Under the pieces are notes generated by a model. The model was not told the origin of the DNA and made no database searches. It was given only the letters and a program-made list of their open reading frames with translations. The position numbers and the translations under genes are program-made. This document shows positions 15,619-22,126 of a stretch of 22,126 nt of DNA, piece after piece. The stretch's first letter is position 1, and each line of letters opens with the position of its first letter. Location: positions 1 to 22,126 of the forward strand of contig JAOAGB010000022.1 of NCBI GenBank assembly GCA_026415995.1. Reading direction: 5' to 3'. Source of the DNA: Thermodesulfovibrio sp. Lineage in GTDB: Bacteria; Nitrospirota; Thermodesulfovibrionia; Thermodesulfovibrionales; Thermodesulfovibrionaceae.

Positions 15619-18207
15619 TTAAAGTCTGAAAAATTTTTTTCTTGCCTCTTCTACAGCAAACAAAAACACTGCAAAGGGAATCAAGATAAGCCAAATATTT
15701 AAAGGAATGGGATAGGTTGAAAAAATAGTATTTCCCCACGGATGATAAACGATGAAAATTTGCAAAAGTAGCTCAAAAAGTATTCCTCCAAGAAGAAGCT
15801 TGTTTGAGAATATACCGAGACTGAAGACTGACTCTCTAAAAGAACGGGATACAAAGCCATTTGCAATCTGTGCAAGGACTATTCCTGTAAGGCATGCTGT
15901 TGTTGCCTGCATGTAAAGAATACTGTTTGCTGATAAAGCCTCTCCCCATTGCCATCCTCCTGTCTTTAAAACATAGAAATATCCAAAAAGTCCTGCCATT
16001 GCCTCAATTGGTCCCAAAATTAAGAATACTCTTAAAAGAAGCTTTATATTTAAAAGCCTTTCCTTAGTGGCCCTTGGAGGTTTTTTCATTACCTCTTTTG
16101 TTGGCTTTTCTGCACCAAGAGCAAGCCCGGGAAGTATATCTGTTCCTAAATCAATTGCAAGAATCTGCATAATTGTAAGAGGAAGAGGAATTCTAAATAC
16201 CGCATAGGCAATATATGGAATAAGCTCAGCTATGTTTGATGTGAAAAAGTAAGAGATAAACTTTCTTATGTTTTCGTAGATTGCTCTTCCCTCTTCAATA
16301 GCATTAACTATTGTTGCGAAATTATCATCAAGAAGAATCATTTCTGCGGATTCCTTTGCCACATCTGTTCCACTTCCCATGGCAACTCCTATGTCTGCCT
16401 TTTTAAGTGCTGGCGCATCATTTACTCCATCTCCTGTAACTGCAACTCTTTCTCCAGATTCTTGAAGAAGCGTAACAATCCTTAATTTATTCTTTGGTGT
16501 CATTCTTGTAAAAAGTATTTCTCTTTCTTTAAGCTTTTCCCTGAGTTCTAAGTCTGTCATCTTGTGGAACTCTTCTGCCTCAATAATAACGGGATTATTT
16601 TTTATAAGCTCTATTTCTTTGGCAATTGCAAGCGCTGTTCTACTTGCATCGCCTGTTATAAAAATTATTTTTATTCCTGCCTCATGACATTTTCTTATAG
16701 CTTCTTTTACTTCAGGTCTTGGCGGGTCTTCAAGCCCTACAAGTCCAACAAATATCATATCTTTTTCCGGTTCAACCTCTGAATAGGCAAAACATAAAAC
16801 CCTTAATCCCTCATCCATCAATGAATGGTAGGCAAGGTTTATTTTTTCTTTTATCTCTTCAGTTAGTTCGGTTTTATGGCCATTTATCAAAGCATATTTA
16901 CATAGGGGTAAAACTGTTTCAACTGCTCCTTTGGTGAGTGAAATTTTAATCCCATCAATTATGTTCACAGTAGTCATTCTTTTTCTTTCAAAATCAAAGG
17001 GTATCTCTGAGAGTCTTTCAAATTGTATATCTCCCATATTTTCTTTTGCATATTTTAAAAGGGCTATCTCTGTAGGGTCTCCTTTGTATTGATTTTCAGA
17101 AAACTTTGCATTATTGCAAAGATATGCAATCTTTAAAAGCATTTTCTCTGTTTCTTGATTTTGCTTCAACATCCAAAGCTTTTTAACTTCCATTTTATTC
17201 TGAGTGATTGTTCCAGTTTTATCTGTGCATATAACTGTTATTGAGCCAAGAGCTTCAACAGATGTAAGTTTTTTAATTAGGGCATTTCTTTTAAGCATTC
17301 TCTGGCTTCCAATGGCAAGGGAAAGAGTAACTGTGGGTAGCATACCTTCAGGAACAAGTGCGACAATTACACCAATAGCAAAGATAAAGTTTTCCCAGAA
17401 ACTTCTTCCGATAGTGTGTCCAACAATGAAAAATATCAAGCCAATCAATGTTGCAACAAAGGCAATAAATTTTGAAGTCCTTGAAATCTCTTTCTGAAGT
17501 GGTGTTGGCTCAGTATGAACAGTTTCTGTAAGATGGGCAATCCTTCCAAATTCTGTGCTCATCCCTGTTGCAAAGACAACTGCCTTTCCGTTTCCTGAAA
17601 CCACTTCGGCACCGGCAAAGGCAATGTTTCTGCTTTCAATTAATTCACCTTTTTCAGTTTCATGGGTTAAGACCACAGGTAAAGATTCTCCTGTAAGTGA
17701 AGCATTATTAACTGTAAGAAAGTTTGACTCAATCACTCTTGCATCAGCGGGAACTTTGTCTCCCTCTGAGAGAATAATTAAATCTCCTGGAACAACTTCT
17801 CTTGCATGAATCTGTTTTTCTCTTCCCTCCCTTATAACTTTTACATAAAAAGGTAGCATGAGTTTTAGCTTTTCAATAGATTTTTCTGCTCTGTATTCTT
17901 GCATAAAGGCAAAAACTGCATTAATAAAAATAACTCCTATGATTGCAAAACCAAGATGACGCATTCCTTCTCCAGGATGAATGTAGTCAGATACAAAGGC
18001 AAGAGCTGCTGCAAGCCATAGAATTATGGCAAGAAAATGGGTGAATTGGTTTAGAAATTTTAAAAATAAAGGAACTCTGCGTATTTCTTTTATTTCATTA
18101 AAACCAAAATGAGAAAGTCTTCTTTTTGCCTCCTCTTCTGTAAGTCCTGCCTCAGATGTATCAAGCAGTTTAAAAAGCTCTTCTTTGTTAGCTTCGTTTA
18201 TTTTCAT
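15619..18207 (-). CDS. Type II P-type cation-transporting ATPase, Na,K-ATPase-like
   Basis: The 862-residue pump has an N-terminal cation-ATPase domain (KEELFKLLDTSEAGLTEEEAKRRL), the actuator motif LTGES (about 172), the phosphorylated Asp in CTDKTGT (about 328), the nucleotide-binding KGAVE motif, TGDGVNDAPAL (about 592) and a C-terminal helical bundle. The ion-site helices read VPEGMLPTVTLSLAIGSQRM, TSNIAELIPYIAYAVFRIPL and ILAIDLGTDILPGLALGAE. They carry the Glu of PEG, the Asn and Glu of SN-I-A-E and the two Asp of D-L-G-T-D, all conserved in the animal Na,K-ATPase alpha chain. It therefore resembles type IIC pumps more than the usual bacterial Ca pumps. No beta subunit is encoded nearby. 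The ATG overlaps the stress-protein gene stop by 4 bp. Likely ions are Na+, K+ or H+; Ca2+ cannot be excluded. Confidence 0.92.
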   Translation of the reverse strand: MKINEANKEELFKLLDTSEAGLTEEEAKRRLSHFGFNEIKEIRRVPLFLKFLNQFTHFLAIILWLAAALAFVSDYIHPGEGMRHLGFAIIGVIFINAVFAFMQEYRAEKSIEKLKLMLPFYVKVIREGREKQIHAREVVPGDLIILSEGDKVPADARVIESNFLTVNNASLTGESLPVVLTHETEKGELIESRNIAFAGAEVVSGNGKAVVFATGMSTEFGRIAHLTETVHTEPTPLQKEISRTSKFIAFVATLIGLIFFIVGHTIGRSFWENFIFAIGVIVALVPEGMLPTVTLSLAIGSQRMLKRNALIKKLTSVEALGSITVICTDKTGTITQNKMEVKKLWMLKQNQETEKMLLKIAYLCNNAKFSENQYKGDPTEIALLKYAKENMGDIQFERLSEIPFDFERKRMTTVNIIDGIKISLTKGAVETVLPLCKYALINGHKTELTEEIKEKINLAYHSLMDEGLRVLCFAYSEVEPEKDMIFVGLVGLEDPPRPEVKEAIRKCHEAGIKIIFITGDASRTALAIAKEIELIKNNPVIIEAEEFHKMTDLELREKLKEREILFTRMTPKNKLRIVTLLQESGERVAVTGDGVNDAPALKKADIGVAMGSGTDVAKESAEMILLDDNFATIVNAIEEGRAIYENIRKFISYFFTSNIAELIPYIAYAVFRIPLPLTIMQILAIDLGTDILPGLALGAEKPTKEVMKKPPRATKERLLNIKLLLRVFLILGPIEAMAGLFGYFYVLKTGGWQWGEALSANSILYMQATTACLTGIVLAQIANGFVSRSFRESVFSLGIFSNKLLLGGILFELLLQIFIVYHPWGNTIFSTYPIPLNIWLILIPFAVFLFAVEEARKKFFRL

Positions 18208-18929
18208 TCTTTATGATAGGGTTTGAAAATAATTAAGTTACATGGTGGATTTTCAATTAGTTTACTTAGAGAGTCAGGTTTTAGAATTTCAAATAGTCCG
18301 CTTTTTTTCTGTTCCACAATGAGAAGGTCAATTTTTTTAGATAGAGCCTGAAACTTTACTGTTTTAAGAGAATATTTTGGAAAAATTTTGGATTCTATTT
18401 TTATTTCGCGTCTTTTCAGTGTGGAAAGAAGTTTTTCAATGTTTTCATCTTTTCCGAAATAGTTGATATATAACTTTGCATGAAAAATTTTGGAAATATT
18501 TTCTATGAAAAAAGCTAACTCTTTCATATATTTTATCTTGCCTTTTAGAATGAAAAGAATCCTTTTAGGAGAAACTTTTCCCATATTGATTATTTTTACC
18601 ACAGCAACAGAGCATGGAAGCTTTGAAATCTTTTTAAAGTCATTGGAAGGGACAAAGGCAAATTCAATTTTCTCCTTTTTTATGATATCTCTCAATTCTT
18701 CAAGCCTTTCACCCTCTTTTATTATGCCTTCTACCTTAAGATTACTTTTTTCTGCTTCAAGGAAGACTTTTTTTACTATAGCTTCAGCTTTTTCAAATTT
18801 AGCTTCTTTCTTATGGATAAAACACAAATAAAGTGAGGCATTACTGAGCTTTGCAAACTTTAAGGCATACCTTGCCGAACTCTCCGATGTGATAGTCTCA
18901 TCAATCTCTGCCAAGATTTTTTTATACAT
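18204..18929 (-). CDS. Tandem UspA-type universal stress protein coupled to the cation pump
   Basis: The 241-residue protein has two successive Usp folds. The first (about 1-112) opens with KKILAEIDETITSESSARYALKFAKLSNASLYLCFI and ends in CSVAVVKI. The second (about 117-238) opens with PKRILFILKG and ends in PPCNLIIFKP. The classic ATP-binding G-x2-G-x9-G(S/T) motif is not visible in either half, so it may not bind ATP. An AAGGA site precedes the ATG. It overlaps the P-type ATPase gene by 4 bp, so the pair is translated together; Usp proteins often accompany cation transporters and may regulate them. A possible promoter lies about 30-55 bp upstream (ATCACA 18986-18981, N17, TAAAAT 18963-18958), but it is weak. 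The function is inferred. Confidence 0.8.
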   Translation of the reverse strand: MYKKILAEIDETITSESSARYALKFAKLSNASLYLCFIHKKEAKFEKAEAIVKKVFLEAEKSNLKVEGIIKEGERLEELRDIIKKEKIEFAFVPSNDFKKISKLPCSVAVVKIINMGKVSPKRILFILKGKIKYMKELAFFIENISKIFHAKLYINYFGKDENIEKLLSTLKRREIKIESKIFPKYSLKTVKFQALSKKIDLLIVEQKKSGLFEILKPDSLSKLIENPPCNLIIFKPYHKE

Positions 18930-19145
18930 ATCTGATCCTTTTTAGGTTACTTAATCAATTTTACATGAAAACAAAACATCTGTGATTAGTATTTCATTTA
19001 GTATAATATTAACGATTGTTGAGTTATTAGATTAAATAAGGAAAAAATTAGATTTTAGTTTAGAATATAAACTATTTTAATTATTTAATGTGAACATTTA
19101 TATTTCATAAAGTGCTTAAAATTTTTATCTCTCTTATCCAAAAAT
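18930..19145. other. Intergenic region between the usp gene and argJ
   Basis: This 216-bp, AT-rich stretch should hold the promoter of the usp-ATPase pair. A weak minus-strand match is at 18986-18958 (-35 ATCACA, 17 bp, -10 TAAAAT). I see no gene, no strong hairpin and no clear terminator for argJ, which ends at 19146. Confidence 0.5.
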
Positions 19146-20330
19146 TTATGTCCTATAGGCTGAATTGACCCTTACGTATTCCTCTGAAAGATCTGTAGTA
19201 AATAATCTTGTCTGAGACTTTCCAAGATTTAAATTTATGAGAACTTCTATTTCCCTTTGTTTTAAAGAATCCTTAAGTTCCTCTTCTCTCATGGTTGGTA
19301 AACCTTTTTCAAAGAGACATATTCCATTTATATAAATTTCAATTTTTTCTTCTTTTACTGGCACTCCAGAATATCCTGCTGCAGCAATGATTCTTCCCCA
19401 ATTAGGGTCTTCTCCGTAAAAGGCTGTTTTAACTAAAGGGGAATTGGCTACTGCTTTGGCAACTCTTTTTGCATCAGCAATGGTTTTAGCACCCCTTACA
19501 TTTATCGTAATAAACTTTGTGGCACCCTCTCCATCTTTCACGATGAGCTTTGCAAGTTCAAGACATACCTCATTGAGAGCATCCTTAAAAAGTCTCCATA
19601 ATGGACTTTTTCTTTCAATTTTATCTGTGCCTGACTCACCATTGGCAAGAAGAAGCACTGTATCATTAGTTGACATATCTCCATCTACAGTGATTGAATT
19701 GAAACTATCTGATACAGCTATTTTTAGAGCCTCTCTTAGTAATTCTGCATCTATGCGAGCATCTGTAAGTATTACAGATAGCATTGTTGCCATGTTTGGT
19801 GAAATCATTCCTGCACCTTTACATATTCCAAGGATTGTTATCACTCCACTTGCGGTGTTTATTTGTTTTGAGCTTATTTTGGGGAAGGTATCAGTGGTCA
19901 TTATAGCTTGTGCAACCTGTAATGGTTCTGCATTGCCTAAATTTGAGGCGAGTTCATTAAGAGCGGGAAGGATTCTTTCCATTGGCATTGGCATTCCTAT
20001 TACACCAGTTGAAAGAGGAAGTATTAATTCTTTATTAATGTTTAGTTTTTGAGCTAATTTCTCTGTAATTTCTATTGTATCTTCAATACCTTTCTTTCCT
20101 GTGCAGGCATTGGCATTGCCGCTGTTTAGGATTATGGCTTGAGCAAAGCCTGATTTTATTCTTTTCATGCAAACTTTTACAGGTGCAGCCTTTATCTGAT
20201 TGGTTGTAAAAACACCAGCAGCCTGGGCAGGCTTTTTTGAATAAATCAGTGCAAGGTCATACCTGTCCCTATATTTTATACCTGCTTTTACTGTAGAATA
20301 ATAAAATCCCTTAGGAGAGGGAATCTCCAC
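19146..20330 (-). CDS. argJ: Bifunctional ornithine acetyltransferase / N-acetylglutamate synthase
   Basis: ArgJ transfers the acetyl group of N-acetylornithine to glutamate, recycling acetyl in arginine biosynthesis; bifunctional forms also make N-acetylglutamate from acetyl-CoA. The self-cleavage motif CKGAGMISPNMATMLSVI is present, its Thr being the nucleophile and the first residue of the beta chain. The catalytic-domain motif TVDGDMSTNDTVLL is also present, and NSGNANACTG and STGVIGMPMP are typical. I place the start at GTG 20330, preceded by AGGTGA 8 bp upstream and 1 bp after the lysC stop; the product is about 394 residues. A GTG at 20342 is in frame but has no site upstream. It follows lysC with no promoter between, so the two are co-transcribed. 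Whether it is mono- or bifunctional cannot be read by eye. Confidence 0.95.
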   Translation of the reverse strand: MEIPSPKGFYYSTVKAGIKYRDRYDLALIYSKKPAQAAGVFTTNQIKAAPVKVCMKRIKSGFAQAIILNSGNANACTGKKGIEDTIEITEKLAQKLNINKELILPLSTGVIGMPMPMERILPALNELASNLGNAEPLQVAQAIMTTDTFPKISSKQINTASGVITILGICKGAGMISPNMATMLSVILTDARIDAELLREALKIAVSDSFNSITVDGDMSTNDTVLLLANGESGTDKIERKSPLWRLFKDALNEVCLELAKLIVKDGEGATKFITINVRGAKTIADAKRVAKAVANSPLVKTAFYGEDPNWGRIIAAAGYSGVPVKEEKIEIYINGICLFEKGLPTMREEELKDSLKQREIEVLINLNLGKSQTRLFTTDLSEEYVRVNSAYRT

Positions 20331-20331
20331 T

Positions 20332-21549
20332 TTATTGTTCACCTAATTTAAAAGTGTCATGTAGAACTCTTACAGCAAGTTCAGTATATTTTGCATCAAT
20401 TAGGCAGGAGATTTTTATTTCAGAGGTGCTTATTGCCATTATATTAATTCCGTGATTTGCAAGAGCTTCAAACATTTGGGCAGCAACACCACTATGAGTT
20501 CTCATCCCTACTCCAACAATAGACACTTTGGCAATTCCCTCATTTAAGATAACCTTTTTAGCACCGAGTTCTTTACATAATTTTTCAGTTATTTCAAGAG
20601 CTTTTTTAGCATCGGTTTTTGGAACAGTAAAGGAAATATCTGTGGCTTTACCATCACTGCTTATGTTTTGGACAATCATGTCTACCACTATGTTTGCATC
20701 GGCAATTGTTCTAAACAGTTTTCCAGCAATTCCGGGCTTGTCTGGCACTTTTACAATTGTTATTTTTGCCTGATTTTTATCATGGGCAATGCCTGATACT
20801 ACAACTTTTTCCATGTCTTTATCCTCCTTTGTAACTAATGTTCCAGGATTATAATTAAAGCTTGATCTAACTACTACAGGCACATTGTATTTCATTGCAA
20901 ACTCAACAGAACGGGTTTGTAAAACTTTTGCACCGAGGGATGCAAGTTCAAGCATTTCTTCATAGGCAATCTTTTCAAGCTTTTTTGCTTCTGGGACAAT
21001 ATTTGGGTCTGCAGTATAAACACCGTCAACATCTGTGTATATCTCACATAAATCAGCATTTAAAGCAGCAGCAATTGCAACGGCTGTCAAATCAGAACCA
21101 CCTCTGCCAAGGGTAGTAACATCCTCATCTTCAGTTATACCCTGAAATCCTGCAACTACGACGATATAACCCTGTTCTAAAGCTTTTACTGCTCTTGTTG
21201 CTATTATTTTTTCAATCTTTGCCTTGGTATGAACAGCATCTGTAATGATTCCCATTTGTCTTCCTGTGAGTGCGATTGCCTTATGACCTATACCTGTTAA
21301 TGCCATTGCAGTTAAGGCCGCTGTAACTCTTTCACCTGATGAAAGTAATAAGTCCATTTCTCTTTCAGGTGGATCTTGACAGACCTGATGGGCAAGACCT
21401 ATTAATTTATCTGTTTCTCCAGCCATTGCAGAGACAACTACCACTACTTTGTTACCTTCCTTCGCTGTCTTTGAAACTCTTTCTGCAACTGCTTTTATTC
21501 TTTCAATGTTTGCCACTGAAGTGCCACCATATTTTTGAACAATTAACAT
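20332..21549 (-). CDS. lysC: Aspartokinase (aspartate kinase) with two ACT domains
   Basis: The 405-residue enzyme phosphorylates aspartate, the first step towards lysine, threonine, methionine and diaminopimelate. The kinase domain has VQKYGGTSVANIERIKAVAERV at the start and TTLGRGGSDLTAVAIAAALNADLCEIYTDVDGVYTADP, which holds the ATP and aspartate contacts. Two ACT regulatory domains occupy about residues 265-405, with KVPDKPGIAGKLFRTIADANI and VGVGMRTHSGVAAQMFEALA, the lysine- or threonine-sensing folds. Length and layout match monofunctional Bacillus/Thermus-type enzymes. The ATG has GGAGGG 5 bp upstream. A strong internal ribosome site precedes in-frame Met246 and could yield a separate beta chain. 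The gene ends just before argJ. The effector (lysine alone or with threonine) is unknown. Confidence 0.97.
   Translation of the reverse strand: MLIVQKYGGTSVANIERIKAVAERVSKTAKEGNKVVVVVSAMAGETDKLIGLAHQVCQDPPEREMDLLLSSGERVTAALTAMALTGIGHKAIALTGRQMGIITDAVHTKAKIEKIIATRAVKALEQGYIVVVAGFQGITEDEDVTTLGRGGSDLTAVAIAAALNADLCEIYTDVDGVYTADPNIVPEAKKLEKIAYEEMLELASLGAKVLQTRSVEFAMKYNVPVVVRSSFNYNPGTLVTKEDKDMEKVVVSGIAHDKNQAKITIVKVPDKPGIAGKLFRTIADANIVVDMIVQNISSDGKATDISFTVPKTDAKKALEITEKLCKELGAKKVILNEGIAKVSIVGVGMRTHSGVAAQMFEALANHGINIMAISTSEIKISCLIDAKYTELAVRVLHDTFKLGEQ
20812..20830 (-). promoter_or_regulatory. Internal ribosome binding site and ATG in lysC, candidate beta-subunit start
   Basis: On the minus strand AAAGGAGG (20830-20823) lies 8 bp before an ATG at 20814 that is in frame with lysC (codon 246). 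A product from here would be 160 residues and hold both ACT domains. In Bacillus subtilis aspartokinase II the beta subunit is made from just such an internal start, giving an alpha2-beta2 enzyme. The site is stronger than that of the full-length start. Confidence 0.65.
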
Positions 21550-21583
21550 TTTTCCCTCCAGATGGATAAATTAAGTGATATTT

Positions 21584-21613
21584 ATTATGTAAAATTTATA
21601 AAAAAATTTACAA
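21584..21613 (-). promoter_or_regulatory. Candidate sigma70 promoter of lysC-argJ
   Basis: On the minus strand TTGTAA (21613-21608, 4/6) is 18 bp from CATAAT (21589-21584, 5/6). Transcription would start near 21577, giving a leader of about 28 nt that holds the GGAGGG site. In such AT-rich DNA the match could be chance. Confidence 0.35.
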
Positions 21614-21802
21614 TATGGATTTATATAATTTCCAACATTTGATATTACGCAAATAACAGCTCATTCTGCAGATTTATTGATGGTATCTTTTGTTTTTGCA
21701 AAATTCAGAAGTTTTTGGGAATTTTAATAAACAGTTTATCAAAGTTTTCAGCTAAAAACCTTTTCTTTTTCAGTGATTGTCTGTAGTTTAATATAAAAAG
21801 TT

Positions 21803-21861
21803 CCCGAGACTGTTTAAAGCTCGGCGCGGTGAAAGCACCTACTGCATTATGCCATGATAAT
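21803..21861. other. GC-rich patch with adjacent hairpins, candidate structured RNA or leader
   Basis: On the plus strand CCGAG (21804-21808) pairs with CTCGG (21820-21824) around an 11-base loop. CGC follows, then GGTG (21828-21831) pairs with CACC (21836-21839) around AAAG. A weaker ATTAT/ATAAT stem follows at 21846-21861. A TATAAA at 21792-21797 could start a transcript near 21804. The patch is GC-rich amid very AT-rich DNA. I do not recognise the family, and the coding strand of such an RNA is uncertain. Confidence 0.4.
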
Positions 21862-21891
21862 AAGTCCAAAATATAAGAGCCTATTTAAAAC

Positions 21892-21921
21892 TTGCGATTT
21901 TATATCAAAGATTGCTACTAT
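21892..21921 (+). promoter_or_regulatory. Candidate sigma70 promoter of yajC
   Basis: TTGCGA (21892-21897) is 18 bp from TACTAT (21916-21921), each matching the consensus in 4/6 positions. A transcript would start near 21928, about 25 nt before the yajC ATG, with GGAGGTGA at 21942-21949. If the hairpin patch is part of the leader, a promoter further upstream would be used instead. Confidence 0.4.
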
Positions 21922-21952
21922 AAAAAGATTTAAAAATTTTTGGAGGTGAATT

Positions 21953-22126
21953 ATGAATTTAATAGCAGATGCCTATGCAATGGGCCCTTCACCTCAGGGT
22001 GGTGGACAGGGGGACCCCATAATGAGTTTATTGGCAAGCCTTTTACCTTTAGTTTTAATTATAGTTGTTTTCTATTTTTTGCTTATTAGACCTCAACAGA
22101 AAAGGGCAAAAGAACACAGACTAATG
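21953..22126 (+). CDS. yajC: YajC, auxiliary subunit of the Sec translocon (3' end outside window)
   Basis: Only 58 codons lie in the window; the usual length is about 85-115. The protein opens with a Gly/Pro/Gln-rich stretch (MGPSPQGGGQGDP). One membrane helix follows (about residues 25-45, SLLASLLPLVLIIVVFYFLL), and then the signature RPQQKRAKEHR, which is nearly invariant in YajC. YajC is a small inner-membrane protein that associates with SecDF-YidC near SecYEG. A GGAGGTGA ribosome binding site (21942-21949) lies close to the ATG. In many bacteria secD and secF follow, so these genes are expected beyond the right edge, but they cannot be seen. It is transcribed divergently from lysC. Confidence 0.95.
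   Translation, partial: MNLIADAYAMGPSPQGGGQGDPIMSLLASLLPLVLIIVVFYFLLIRPQQKRAKEHRLM

Larger units (their letters stand above)
21550..21952. other. 403-bp intergenic region between divergent lysC and yajC
   Basis: No coding sequence is visible. It contains a likely lysC promoter on the minus strand (TTGTAA 21613-21608, 18 bp, CATAAT 21589-21584), a yajC promoter (21892-21921) and a GC-rich hairpin patch (21803-21861). The rest is AT-rich with no pattern I can name. I see neither lysine-riboswitch nor T-box features upstream of lysC. Confidence 0.6.

Noticed and set aside
17204..17809. Plus-strand open frames opposite the P-type ATPase
   Set aside because: They mirror the ATPase reading frame and have no recognisable motif or ribosome site.
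19444..20052. Plus-strand open frame of 202 codons opposite argJ
   Set aside because: It is an antisense shadow of a highly conserved ArgJ sequence, with no recognisable domain and no start signals.
21781..21860. T-box or lysine riboswitch upstream of lysC (minus strand reads AGGTGCTTTCACCGCG)
   Set aside because: The resemblance is only to the ACCGCG part of the T-box. The TGGN bulge is missing, no specifier or lysine-riboswitch core is visible, and the distance to lysC is about 250 bp.

Overview
The window reads as a low-GC, Gram-negative bacterium with an outer membrane: it has two TolC-type channels, a beta-barrel porin, periplasmic adaptors and YajC. Gene content, AT-richness and a Taq-like DNA polymerase I suggest a thermophile such as Thermodesulfovibrio (Nitrospirota). 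That assignment is from memory, not from a search. There are no tRNA or rRNA genes, insertion sequences or CRISPR arrays that I can see. Almost all sequence is coding, with start/stop overlaps that indicate long operons.

Left part, plus strand (1-10652). The window opens inside the 3' end of a tRNA nucleotidyltransferase/poly(A) polymerase-family gene. A TetR-family repressor follows, with a near-perfect 20-bp palindrome over its own start. Six export genes come next: tolC-like, EmrA-type adaptor, second tolC-like, MacA-type adaptor, MacB-type ATPase and MacB-type permease. All are packed or overlapping. DNA polymerase I (polA) overlaps the last export gene by 8 bp and ends the run. The EmrA-type adaptor has no EmrB partner here, so the cluster looks like a composite exporter.

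Middle part, minus strand (15439 down to 10609). A seven-gene operon encodes a DUF2325 protein with a four-Cys motif, an outer-membrane beta-barrel, and the nickel (possibly cobalt) ECF-type importer NikK-NikM-NikL-NikQ-NikO. A good sigma70 promoter lies upstream, bracketed by a 9-bp direct repeat. Together the genes could move metal from the outer membrane through the periplasm to the cytoplasm. The last gene, nikO, converges on polA and overlaps it by 44 bp.

Right part, minus strand (21549 down to 15619). A tandem universal-stress-protein gene is coupled to a P-type ATPase whose ion-binding residues look like those of the Na,K-ATPase. Further right are lysC (aspartokinase) and argJ (ornithine/glutamate acetyltransferase), nearly touching. 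lysC carries a strong internal ribosome binding site and in-frame ATG, which could give a separate regulatory beta subunit.

Right edge. A 403-bp intergenic region separates lysC from yajC (plus strand, cut by the window end). It holds divergent promoters and a small GC-rich patch with two adjacent hairpins, the best candidate for an undescribed structured RNA here.
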